Assembly (NCBI GenBank): GCA_016721245.1
Contig: JADKIQ010000004.1
Coordinates: 124,001 to 188,000, forward strand
Reading direction: 5' to 3'
DNA length: 64,000 nucleotides
Origin: Sphingobacteriales bacterium
GTDB lineage: Bacteria > Bacteroidota > Bacteroidia > Chitinophagales > JADIYW01
Shown here piece by piece: positions 42,881 to 50,841 of this stretch (the first letter of the stretch is position 1; each line of letters opens with the position of its first letter). Below the pieces are notes generated by a model. The model was not told the origin of the DNA. It was given only the letters and a program-made list of their open reading frames with translations, and made no database searches. A program made the translations under genes and the position numbers.

Positions 42881-43291
42881 GTGATTTATTTAACACGCAG
42901 AGAAACGTTTAATGCAGCACACAGGCTGTATAACAACCATTGGTCGGAAGAACAAAATGATACCATTTTTGGTAAATGCGCCAACAAAAACTGGCATGGA
43001 CACAACTATATTTTATTTGTGACGGTTAAAGGCGAGCCGGATCCGGAAACAGGATTTATCATCAATGTAAAAGAACTGAGCCAGATTATTAAAGAGGTAA
43101 TTGTAGACAGACTGGATCATACCAACCTGAATTTAGACGTTAATTTTATTCCGTCTACAGTACATCCAACTACGGAAAATCTGACAAGAATTATCTGGCA
43201 GCAACTGGAACCGCATATAAAAGGCTGTCAGTTGCACAGCATTAAACTGCAGGAAACGGAAAATATCTACGCGGAGTATTTCGGAGAATAA
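42881..43291 (+). CDS. 6-pyruvoyl-tetrahydropterin synthase family protein, animal-type motif
   Basis: A 136-residue T-fold enzyme starting with GTG. Zinc ligands H14 (AAHRL), H39 and H41 (HGHNY), catalytic Cys33. The motif is C-x5-HGH (FGKCANKNWHGHNY), the spacing of animal PTPS (FGKC..xHGHNY), not the C-x3-HGH of QueD. The blocks VTVKGEPDPETGFIINVKEL and DHTNLNLDV also follow animal PTPS. It would convert dihydroneopterin triphosphate to 6-pyruvoyl-tetrahydropterin in tetrahydrobiopterin synthesis. Standard pipelines may name it queD; I judge PTPS more likely. Followed by a GNAT gene. Confidence 0.85.
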   Translation: MIYLTRRETFNAAHRLYNNHWSEEQNDTIFGKCANKNWHGHNYILFVTVKGEPDPETGFIINVKELSQIIKEVIVDRLDHTNLNLDVNFIPSTVHPTTENLTRIIWQQLEPHIKGCQLHSIKLQETENIYAEYFGE

Positions 43292-43325
43292 TTTTTCTTT
43301 TTTATTTCAAGCAAAGCAAAGAACT

Positions 43326-43772
43326 ATGCTGCAAACCATTCTCAAATATTTTGATGATTTAACGGTTACCGAGTTATACGATGTATTGCAATTACGGGAA
43401 GATGTTTTCCAGATAGAACAAAATTGTATTTACAAAGACATTGATGATAAGGACAGAAAATGTTACCATTTGATGTTGTACAAGAATGCTGAATTAGTGG
43501 CTTACTGCCGTTTAGTACCATCTGGAATTTCTTATGAAGGCTATGCTTCCATTGGACGGGTTGTCAGCAGTTCCAAATACAGAAAAGAAGGTTACGGAAG
43601 GCAGCTCATGGTAAAAGCAATGGAAAAAATAACGCAGGTATTTCCTCACTTACCGATTAAAATCTCCGCGCAGTTATACCTTCAGAAATTTTATGAAAGC
43701 TTTGGTTTTACAGCAGTAGGCGAGTGGTACATGGAAGATGAAATACCGCATATTGCCATGATTAAAAAGTAA
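43326..43772 (+). CDS. GNAT-family N-acetyltransferase (ElaA-like)
   Basis: A 148-residue acetyltransferase. The ElaA-like start (ELYDVLQLREDVFQIEQNC) and the acetyl-CoA pyrophosphate loop R-K-E-G-Y-G-R-Q-L (SSKYRKEGYGRQLMVKAM) are clear; QLYLQKFYESFGF is the last GNAT motif. The acceptor is unknown. It follows the pterin synthase gene by 34 bases and may share its transcript. Confidence 0.88.
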   Translation: MLQTILKYFDDLTVTELYDVLQLREDVFQIEQNCIYKDIDDKDRKCYHLMLYKNAELVAYCRLVPSGISYEGYASIGRVVSSSKYRKEGYGRQLMVKAMEKITQVFPHLPIKISAQLYLQKFYESFGFTAVGEWYMEDEIPHIAMIKK

Positions 43773-43847
43773 TAGTTATAAGTGATTAGTTATTAGCAAA
43801 AACCTGAGTTTTAAAAAAACATTTTTAATTCAAAATTCAAAATTTTC

Positions 43848-44429
43848 TTACACCATCGGCGGCCACGGCGAACTTATCTCCGGATTTTCTGGAATATAGA
43901 CTACCCAGATATCTTCTCCTTCTCTTCGGTACAGATTGTTTTCATCCCAGCTTACAATTTTATCTAATTGTTCTGCACCGCCTTTTACAGCAAAGGTATA
44001 GGTAATAAGAAAAGGATTTCTGCCATTGATACTTTGAGAGGTATCTCTTTCAACAGACAATATTTTCCCTTCCGCAGCAACACCATTTGTGAGTGCCTGT
44101 ATCTTTTCCTCACCAATACGTTTTCCGTGTTTGTATAAAAAATAACCAATGATCGCAAAGAGCAAACCAAACCCAAAAAGAGCAATCAAGGGTATACCCA
44201 CAATCATAAAAATAATGCCAATAATTGCATGGGTATTTTTCCAGAGCAATACCTTTTGTTTGAAAACTTTCGGTAAATCACGTGGCGGCAATGATGGTTT
44301 TTCTCCTTTGTCACCGTTAATACTTCTTGGCAGCGGACCGCCGCAATTCATGCAGTTGGTCGTCGTAGGGCGAGCGGCATAATATGTATTGCACCAGGGA
44401 CAGGTTACTGATTGGTTGAGCAATTGCAT
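43848..44429 (-). CDS. Zinc-ribbon membrane protein, unknown function
   Basis: A 193-residue protein. A zinc ribbon opens it (CPWCNTYY..CMNCGG, cysteines about 10, 13, 27, 30). Two membrane helices follow (about 72-92 and 94-110, IIGIIFMIVGIPLIALFGFGLLFAIIGYFLY), and a C-terminal soluble beta-rich domain ends with VVYIPENPEISSPWPPMV, which has the look of the DUF3592 type. No partner genes are evident; the neighbours are ribF and a GNAT gene on either side. Confidence 0.6.
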   Translation of the reverse strand: MQLLNQSVTCPWCNTYYAARPTTTNCMNCGGPLPRSINGDKGEKPSLPPRDLPKVFKQKVLLWKNTHAIIGIIFMIVGIPLIALFGFGLLFAIIGYFLYKHGKRIGEEKIQALTNGVAAEGKILSVERDTSQSINGRNPFLITYTFAVKGGAEQLDKIVSWDENNLYRREGEDIWVVYIPENPEISSPWPPMV

Positions 44430-44478
44430 AGAAATGATTTATACAACAAGATACGAAAAAGGAAATAAATGATTATAA

Positions 44479-45405
44479 TTAAACAGCATTTCTCACCGCT
44501 TCCACATCTTTTTCAATTTGCACTTTCAGTAAATCCCAGTTGTCGTATTTGATTTGCGGACGAAGGTAATCTACGAAAATCATGTCTAAATCTTTGTTGT
44601 ATAAATCTCCGTCAAAGTCTAAAATAAACACTTCAATCGTCAATTTACTGTTGTCGAAAACCGTTTCTCGGTAACCGATGCTAAGCGCACCTTTATAAAA
44701 CTGTCCGTCAATTTTTATTTTTACCGCATACACACCGGAAGCCGGAATGAGCTTATGCGGATTAGAGATTTCGATGTTGGCGGTAGGGAAGCCCAGTATC
44801 CTGCCAATCTTATCGCCGTGTACTACTTTTCCTTTGATGGTAAATGGATGCGCTAAAAACTGGTTGGCATGTTTGATATCGCCTTCTAGCAAGGCATTGC
44901 GCACTTTGGTAGAACTTACGGAGATTTCATCCAGTGTTTGTGCGGGAATTTCTTCCACTTCAAAATGATAGGTGGAAGCAAGTGAACGTAACAAATCAAT
45001 AGTTCCTTTTCTGTCTTTGCCAAAACGATGATCGTAACCAATCACAATTTTCTTTGGATGAAAATTATTTACGAGAATTTTTTCTACATATTCTGTTGCA
45101 TCCATATTGGCAAACTCTTTGGAAAATTCATTAATCACCAGATGGTTTAACCCGAATGTTTCCAGCAGTTCTTCTTTTTCGTCAATGGTAGAAATCAATT
45201 TTAATTTTTCATCGTCCGGATGCAGTACTAAACGCGGATGCGGATCAAACGTAAGTAAAATACTTTCACCGTTTATTTCCTGTGCAATATCATTGATGCG
45301 CTTGATAATTTGCTGATGCCCGAAATGAACGCCGTCATACGTGCCAATGGTGAGCACCGCATTTTTGAACCTGGGTAAATTATCTAAGCCTTTATGAATC
45401 TGCAT
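44479..45405 (-). CDS. ribF: Bifunctional riboflavin kinase / FAD synthetase
   Basis: A 308-residue two-domain enzyme making FMN and then FAD. The N-terminal adenylyltransferase contains TIGTYDGVHFGHQQII and the HxGH nucleotide motif; the C-terminal kinase (about 180-300) has GRILGFPTANI for riboflavin and the LSIGYRETVFDNSKLTIEVFIL stretch. Length and order are standard. It is the last gene of the ftsX-DUF3098-uppP-truB-ribF operon on the minus strand. Confidence 0.95.
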   Translation of the reverse strand: MQIHKGLDNLPRFKNAVLTIGTYDGVHFGHQQIIKRINDIAQEINGESILLTFDPHPRLVLHPDDEKLKLISTIDEKEELLETFGLNHLVINEFSKEFANMDATEYVEKILVNNFHPKKIVIGYDHRFGKDRKGTIDLLRSLASTYHFEVEEIPAQTLDEISVSSTKVRNALLEGDIKHANQFLAHPFTIKGKVVHGDKIGRILGFPTANIEISNPHKLIPASGVYAVKIKIDGQFYKGALSIGYRETVFDNSKLTIEVFILDFDGDLYNKDLDMIFVDYLRPQIKYDNWDLLKVQIEKDVEAVRNAV

Positions 45406-45438
45406 GGTCGTTTCTTTGTACTCTTAGCTTTAAATGTA

Positions 45439-46119
45439 TTAAATTTTCTCCAGAAACTGTTCTACGGTAAATGCATCCTTTACATCATATTTGCCGATTT
45501 GAGTTCTTCTTAACGAATGTAAATAAGCCCCGTTATTTAATCTCTTTCCAAAGTCATTTGCCAGGCTTCGGATATAGGTTCCTTTGGTGCATTCTACATT
45601 AAAATAAATCAGGGGCAATTCAATTTTTACAATATCAATTTTTTTGATGGTAATTACTTTTGATTTTACGGCTACTTCTTTTCCTGCGCGGGCTAAATCA
45701 TAGGCACGCTTTCCATCAATTTTTACGGCAGAATGGATTGGAGGAAATTGTTCCTGCTCACCAACAAAACTTTTAGCGCAATCATAAATAGCTTCCTCCG
45801 TAATGCCGGAAATATCAAATGTCTCATTAACTTCTTTTTCAGAGTCAAAACATTCGGTAGTACCACCCAGAAAAAAAGCACCCGTATATGTTTTATCGGC
45901 ATCCTGAATTTGCTGAATGTCTTTTGTTTTCTTTCCCGTGCAAAGAATCAGTAAGCCGGTGGCCTTTGGGTCCAGTGTACCTGCATGGCCAATTTTCACA
46001 GGACCAACTGTTCTCTTCAATGCGAATTTAATTTTATTCACCACATCAAAACTGGTCCAGTCCAATGGCTTATCAATTAAAATAACTTCTCCTTCTGAAA
46101 AATCCATAGTGCTTGTCAT
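45439..46119 (-). CDS. truB: tRNA pseudouridine-55 synthase
   Basis: A 226-residue TruB-type enzyme making the T-loop pseudouridine. The catalytic aspartate is in GHAGTLDPKATGLLILCTG, preceded by LIDKPLDWTSFDVVNKIK, and the YTGAFFLGGTTECFDSE region is typical. At the C-terminus it is short, without a full PUA domain, as in many Bacteroidota. It starts with MTSTMDF; an internal Met at residue 5 is a possible alternative. It overlaps no neighbour and is 33 bases upstream of ribF. Confidence 0.94.
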   Translation of the reverse strand: MTSTMDFSEGEVILIDKPLDWTSFDVVNKIKFALKRTVGPVKIGHAGTLDPKATGLLILCTGKKTKDIQQIQDADKTYTGAFFLGGTTECFDSEKEVNETFDISGITEEAIYDCAKSFVGEQEQFPPIHSAVKIDGKRAYDLARAGKEVAVKSKVITIKKIDIVKIELPLIYFNVECTKGTYIRSLANDFGKRLNNGAYLHSLRRTQIGKYDVKDAFTVEQFLEKI

Positions 46120-46140
46120 ACCGAATGTGTGAAAATCTTG

Positions 46141-46932
46141 TTAGTGATTAAATAAAAGGAGGAGTAAAATCACAGAACCGATAATGATTCTGTAGATACC
46201 AAAGAAACGAAATCCGAATTTTTGCACGATTTCTATAAATGATTTTATGGCGAATAATGCCACCACAAACGAAACGATGCAACCAACGGCTAGAGCAATG
46301 ATTTCAGGTGTTGCAAAAGAAACACTGCCTTCCTGTATTACATCCAGCGTGCTTTTGGCACTGGCAGCCAGCATGGTTGGCACAGCAAGGAAAAATGAAA
46401 ATTCAGCAGCTTCTTTTTTAGTTAGTCCAAGACTCATACCGCCAATGATGGTAGACGCACTTCTGCTTAATCCCGGAAATAAAATACTGAGTACCTGAAA
46501 TAAACCTATTTTCAAAGAGGTAAAATAGTCGATTTTTTCTTCACTGTCAATCGTGTTTTTTGTAAACCATTTATCTACAAACAATAAAATGATACCCCCC
46601 GCAATCATGATACAAGCGATAAAAGTTAGATTGCTTAATACATTGTCGATATGTTTTTTCAGTAATGCACCAAAGACTAAGGCTGGTATAACCGCAATTA
46701 CTAATTTGATATAGAATTTAATGTTTTTAAAATCCAAAAACTTGCGCCAGAATAATACCACCACCGATAAAATAGCCGCCAGTTGAATTACAATTTCATA
46801 CAGATTTCTGAACGGTGTTTCTGGTATACCCACCAGGAAATCTACTATTTTCATATGTGCCGTGGACGAAATGGGCAAAAATTCTGTTAATCCCTCTATA
46901 ATGGCAAGGATAATAGCATGTACAAGTGTCAT
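46141..46932 (-). CDS. uppP: Undecaprenyl-diphosphate phosphatase
   Basis: A 263-residue membrane enzyme (BacA/UppP) recycling undecaprenyl pyrophosphate for peptidoglycan and polysaccharide synthesis. The two active motifs are EGLTEFLPISSTAHM near the N-terminus and PGLSRSASTIIGGMSLG in the middle; helices number about seven to eight. Second-last but one in the ftsX-DUF3098-uppP-truB-ribF order, 16 bases after the DUF3098 gene. Confidence 0.95.
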   Translation of the reverse strand: MTLVHAIILAIIEGLTEFLPISSTAHMKIVDFLVGIPETPFRNLYEIVIQLAAILSVVVLFWRKFLDFKNIKFYIKLVIAVIPALVFGALLKKHIDNVLSNLTFIACIMIAGGIILLFVDKWFTKNTIDSEEKIDYFTSLKIGLFQVLSILFPGLSRSASTIIGGMSLGLTKKEAAEFSFFLAVPTMLAASAKSTLDVIQEGSVSFATPEIIALAVGCIVSFVVALFAIKSFIEIVQKFGFRFFGIYRIIIGSVILLLLLFNH

Positions 46933-46947
46933 AAGTGTGTGTTATTA

Positions 46948-47304
46948 TTAAACTTCGCTGGTAGCAGCAGGTTTTTTTAAGATGGCCACAATAATTACGA
47001 AAAACCCTGCAATAACGGTAATTGGTGCTAAAGTGATTCTTCTGAAAGAATAGATTTCAGCTTCGTTAAAGACATTTGGATCCGTATTTCCGCCACTCAT
47101 TAAGATAAATCCGAGGATGATTAAGAAGGCACCTAATCCCAAAATAAGATAGTTGGTTTTATCAAACAAAAGCGTAGAATTCTGACTGGCCGGTAATCTG
47201 AACCAGCTGCCTGAACTTGTTTTAGGTTTAACCGTACTTTTTACAGTAGCCTGTGCCTGTTTTGCCTGAGGAATATTTTTAGAGGAAGGTTGATTTTTTG
47301 CCAT
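46948..47304 (-). CDS. DUF3098 membrane protein
   Basis: A 118-residue protein with a Lys/Gln-rich N-terminal tail (about 1-45), two membrane helices (about 53-70 and 92-110) and a short SGGNTDPNVFNEAEIYSFRRITLAP loop between, the conserved DUF3098 core. The family is Bacteroidota-specific and constantly found between ftsX and uppP. Its association with FtsX suggests a divisome or envelope role, which is inference. Confidence 0.85.
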   Translation of the reverse strand: MAKNQPSSKNIPQAKQAQATVKSTVKPKTSSGSWFRLPASQNSTLLFDKTNYLILGLGAFLIILGFILMSGGNTDPNVFNEAEIYSFRRITLAPITVIAGFFVIIVAILKKPAATSEV

Positions 47305-47314
47305 AATCTGCTTT

Positions 47315-48190
47315 TTAATATAATTCGTCCAGTTTTATTTTCAGGTATTTGTTTACTGCAAGATAGGTGCTGGTAATGGATATTAAAATACCGAAAATGA
47401 TTAAACTGACAGCTATCAGTGACAAAGTTACAAAATCTTGTCCTGTAAAATCAATAGAAAACTTATAAATTGTTAAATAGATAAGGCCTGCCAGCACCAT
47501 AATGGCTATCATTGCGCTGATAACTCCCGAAACAATGGATTTGATGATGTATGGCTTAATGATAAACCATTCGTTAGCGCCAATCAGCTGCATACTTCTG
47601 ATGGTAAAACGCTGTGAATACATCATCAGTCGTATGGTATTATCTATAATCAGAAAAGCGACAATCAGCATAATGATGCTTAAAATAACGATGCCTATAG
47701 TAATTGGTTTTAAAGTAGCTCCGGTCGTACTTACCGCCATATCGGAATAAAAGACTTCCTGTACGCCACTCAATCCGACTAAAGCCGATTTTACATCTTT
47801 TACAAAATCGGGATTGGAGTAATCCGCTTTTAAATTGATGATGTATGCATCGTATAAGGGATTTTCACCTAAAATCTCTCTGAAATTTTGTCCAAGTTCC
47901 CGTTCAAATTGTTCTGCGGCAACATCTTTGCTTTTAAACGTGATTTTTGAAACATAATTCTGTTTTTTCAGGTAAGATGCAATCGCAGTTTTTTGTTCCT
48001 CAGAAACATCTGCTTTCAGATTCAAATCGATTTCAATACCTTCTTTAATCTTGTTGATTTCTTTCTGAACGGTAAAAACACCAAACGAAAACAATCCTAT
48101 GATAAATAATATCATAGCAATACTGATGATGGCGTAGATAAAATTTGGTTTACGCTTTTTTGGTATTTTCGGTTCTAAATCTTCTGACAT
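47315..48190 (-). CDS. ftsX: Cell division protein FtsX
   Basis: A 291-residue permease-like protein, partner of FtsE in control of cell-wall hydrolases. One helix near the N-terminus (about 18-40), a periplasmic domain (about 45-165) and a three-helix FtsX permease domain at the end (about 170-285, with RLMMYSQRFTIRSMQLIGAN). No ftsE is adjacent. It starts the minus-strand operon with the DUF3098 gene after ten bases. Confidence 0.92.
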   Translation of the reverse strand: MSEDLEPKIPKKRKPNFIYAIISIAMILFIIGLFSFGVFTVQKEINKIKEGIEIDLNLKADVSEEQKTAIASYLKKQNYVSKITFKSKDVAAEQFERELGQNFREILGENPLYDAYIINLKADYSNPDFVKDVKSALVGLSGVQEVFYSDMAVSTTGATLKPITIGIVILSIIMLIVAFLIIDNTIRLMMYSQRFTIRSMQLIGANEWFIIKPYIIKSIVSGVISAMIAIMVLAGLIYLTIYKFSIDFTGQDFVTLSLIAVSLIIFGILISITSTYLAVNKYLKIKLDELY

Positions 48191-48348
48191 ATGTAATTGA
48201 ACGCTAAATTAAGATTTTTTTAGGGCACGAAACTGATTTTTTCCCACAATCGTTACTAAATGATGAAAAATAAATGTTGTTAGCATCATCATTTCATAGA
48301 TTACGGAAAGTATTCGTAAATGCCTTATAGCTTTTATATCTTTACATT

Positions 48349-49014
48349 ATGAACAACGCACCTTTGGGAATTGAATTGTATTTGCGCCCAACTTATTTTG
48401 TGGACAGTGAGCAACCGGATATACAACGTTTTGTAAAGAACACGATTGGCAACGAAATTGATAAAACTAAAATTGCGGTTAAGTTATATTACGCCGTTCG
48501 AGATGGCTGGCGATACAATCCATACAATATAGATTTACGCCATACTGCCATGAAAGCAAGTTCACTTTTTAACAGAGAAAACAAGAGCGGATACTGCATT
48601 GAAAAAGCCTGTTTGCTGAATGCGTGCCTGCGTGCCGCAGATATTCCGAGCCGTTTCTGCTTTTTTGATGTAAAGAATCATATTGGCGTTGAAAAATTAA
48701 TTCAGGTATTAAAGACAGATGTATTGGTTTTTCATGCCTGCAGTGAAATATACTTAAACGGAAACTGGGTGAAAGCTACACCTGCGTTCAATATAGAATT
48801 ATGCGAACACTTAGGCGTGCAGCCGATGGAGTTTGATGGTGTAAACGATTCTATCTTCCAGCAATATGATGAAAAAGGAGAGGTGTTTATGGAATACCTC
48901 AAAGATTACGGTACATTTCATGATGTTCCTCACGATATGTTTGTGATGTTGCTGCATCAGTATTACCCGCATTTCTTCCTGAAAACGGAAGATAAGGCGA
49001 TGGTTAATGTCTAA
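48349..49014 (+). CDS. Transglutaminase-like cysteine protease-fold protein
   Basis: A 221-residue transglutaminase-core protein. The candidate nucleophile is C83 (KSGYCIEKACLLNACL) and the histidine is H129 (VFHACSEIYLNGNWV). The position of the triad aspartate is threonine (KATPAFN instead of VDPTFN); close relatives share this, so the activity is uncertain. No signal peptide. Between ftsX and a small coiled-coil gene, on its own. Confidence 0.8.
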   Translation: MNNAPLGIELYLRPTYFVDSEQPDIQRFVKNTIGNEIDKTKIAVKLYYAVRDGWRYNPYNIDLRHTAMKASSLFNRENKSGYCIEKACLLNACLRAADIPSRFCFFDVKNHIGVEKLIQVLKTDVLVFHACSEIYLNGNWVKATPAFNIELCEHLGVQPMEFDGVNDSIFQQYDEKGEVFMEYLKDYGTFHDVPHDMFVMLLHQYYPHFFLKTEDKAMVNV

Positions 49015-49161
49015 ACCAACAACCTTTTACTGTTTTTAACAACGATTAGGTTGTTACTTTTCCGGTTCCTATTCAGGGATGTAAAAAGTCATAAAAAAGC
49101 ATGATATTAATCATAGTATTTCTGCTTGCATTCCTTCAACTTTGTTCTAAATAAATTATCT

Positions 49162-49545
49162 ATGCCACAACAAAAACACTTAGCAGAATTACACCACGAT
49201 CACAGAGAATGGAAAAATATCTTGTTCTTTTATGAAGAAGATATTGTTACTATGAGAAAACGATTAGAAGAAGTAGCTTCCAAAAATACCGACAGAGAAA
49301 TGCATGGCTTGGTAGAGCGTTTTCAAAATAAACTGATTATTCAGACAGAACAAATTGATATTTTACGACATGATATTAATGCATGCGAAGATGTTTTGGT
49401 GAAGAATGTAGAGCATAATCCGGTGGCGAGTGATAAAAGAAAAATTGACGATCACACCGAGTTGAGAGAAAGAGTACAAACATTTGAATTATTATTTAAC
49501 AAACTCAGGAAAGACCTTAATGCATTCGTTGCGAAATGGATGTAG
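49162..49545 (+). CDS. Small coiled-coil protein, unknown function
   Basis: A 127-residue, almost wholly helical, charged protein (MPQQKHLAELHHDHREWKNI.., RLEEVASKNTDREMHGLVERFQNK, RERVQTFELLFNKLRKDLN). I start it at ATG 49162, because the upstream extension has no hydrophilic or helical character. A helical bundle of the hemerythrin-like or stress-protein type is possible, but metal-binding spacing is not obvious. No family is recognised. A terminator follows. Confidence 0.6.
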   Translation: MPQQKHLAELHHDHREWKNILFFYEEDIVTMRKRLEEVASKNTDREMHGLVERFQNKLIIQTEQIDILRHDINACEDVLVKNVEHNPVASDKRKIDDHTELRERVQTFELLFNKLRKDLNAFVAKWM

Positions 49546-49566
49546 TTATTAGCATAGCTTTTTTAG

Positions 49567-49590
49567 AACGGCAGCAATGCCGTTTTTTTT
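49567..49590 (+). terminator. Intrinsic terminator
   Basis: Perfect seven-base stem aacggca / tgccgtt with a GCAA tetraloop, then eight T's, ending the transcript of the small coiled-coil gene. Confidence 0.85.
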
Positions 49591-49641
49591 ATTTTATAAA
49601 TTGAAGCTACATTGTGTATTTTTGTGTGAATACCTAAAAAT

Positions 49642-50358
49642 ATGCCGATTAAAAGTGTACTGATACCTATACCTGACAAGGATTTTGATACCACAGAAGT
49701 CGCCATTACCTGGAAAATCCTGAAAGCAAAGGGAAATAAAATTGTATTTGCTACAGAGAACGGTGTGGTAGGTGCAACGGATCCCTTACTGCTCACAGGT
49801 GTTATTTTCGGACAGTTGGGTGCAAAAAAAGACGCTATTGAAGCATATCATTTACTATTGCAGTCCGATGAATTTCAACATCCAATAAAATATAATGAAA
49901 TTCATCCTGCGGAGTTTGATTTATTGTTCTTACCCGGCGGACATGCAAAAGGCATGCGTCAGTATCTGGAAAGCAAAACACTGCAGCAAAAAGTAGTGGA
50001 GTTTTTTAAACTCAATAAACTGGTTGGTTCGGTTTGCCATGGCCCTTTGGTATTGGCGAGAAGTATTGATCCGGCAACAGGAAAGAGTGTCATCTATGAT
50101 TATAAAATTACCGCATTAACCAAGTCGCTGGAAAAACTGGCGTATTATCTGACGAAATGGAAACTGGGCGACTATTACAGAACCTATCCTGCATATGTGC
50201 AGGATGAAATTGGAAACTATCTGCATGACAAAAATAATTTTGAAACAGGCGTATCCAGTTTCATTCCGTTTTTAGTAGAAGACAGAAACCTGATTACTGC
50301 CCGATGGCCAAACGATGTAGAAAAACTGGCAAATAAACTGGCAGAGAAATTAAAGTAA
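49642..50358 (+). CDS. DJ-1/PfpI (type 1 glutamine amidotransferase-like) protein
   Basis: A 238-residue protein of the DJ-1/PfpI fold. The nucleophilic elbow is C132-H133-G134 (GSVCHGPLVLARSID), the family's 'CHG' with an early acidic residue (E97 region, LPGGHAKGMRQYLE). Related bacterial proteins act as chaperones, glyoxalases or peptidases; Hsp31-like is conceivable from the size. It meets the convergent FKBP gene with no gap. Confidence 0.85.
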   Translation: MPIKSVLIPIPDKDFDTTEVAITWKILKAKGNKIVFATENGVVGATDPLLLTGVIFGQLGAKKDAIEAYHLLLQSDEFQHPIKYNEIHPAEFDLLFLPGGHAKGMRQYLESKTLQQKVVEFFKLNKLVGSVCHGPLVLARSIDPATGKSVIYDYKITALTKSLEKLAYYLTKWKLGDYYRTYPAYVQDEIGNYLHDKNNFETGVSSFIPFLVEDRNLITARWPNDVEKLANKLAEKLK

Positions 50359-50820
50359 TTACTGGAAGTTATCCAGCTTTATATTAAATATCAATACCGT
50401 ATTTCCCGGGATTGTTCCGCTGCCCGTTGTTCCATAACCTAATGCAGAAGGGATAAATAATTTTATTTCGCCGCCTTTTTTGATTAGAGGAATACCTTCT
50501 TTCCAGCCTTGTATTACGTTGACTAACGAAATAGGGATGAACGTTCCTGCTTCGCTCTGATCGAATGTAACACCGGTGGTGTAAGAACCTCTGTAATACA
50601 CCCAAACGGTGGAAGTGGCAGTTGGACTTGCTCCAACACCAGAGTCTGTGATTGCATAAAATAATCCGGATGCAGTGGAATCAGCGTTAGTAATTCCATT
50701 ATCACGAATATATTGACGAATGATTTCGCGGTCTACTTTTGCCTGATCAACTTCTGTTTTTTTACAAGCAAAAAATGCGATAGGAAGTAAGAGTACGAAT
50801 AAGCTTTTTATTTTGTTCAT
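50359..50820 (-). CDS. FKBP-type peptidyl-prolyl isomerase lipoprotein
   Basis: A 153-residue lipoprotein: signal peptide with lipobox FFACKK (Cys18-19 region, LLPIAFFAC), a short linker and one FKBP domain (about 60-153). Typical strands are VWVYYRGSYTTGVTFDQSEAG, LVNVIQGWKEGIPLIKKGGEIKLFIPSALGYG and TIPGNTVLIFNIKLDNF. It should sit on the periplasmic face of a membrane and help fold exported proteins. Downstream of the acyl-CoA carboxylase gene by 21 bases. Confidence 0.9.
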   Translation of the reverse strand: MNKIKSLFVLLLPIAFFACKKTEVDQAKVDREIIRQYIRDNGITNADSTASGLFYAITDSGVGASPTATSTVWVYYRGSYTTGVTFDQSEAGTFIPISLVNVIQGWKEGIPLIKKGGEIKLFIPSALGYGTTGSGTIPGNTVLIFNIKLDNFQ

Positions 50821-50841
50821 TATTTTGTTTTTATATTGTAA

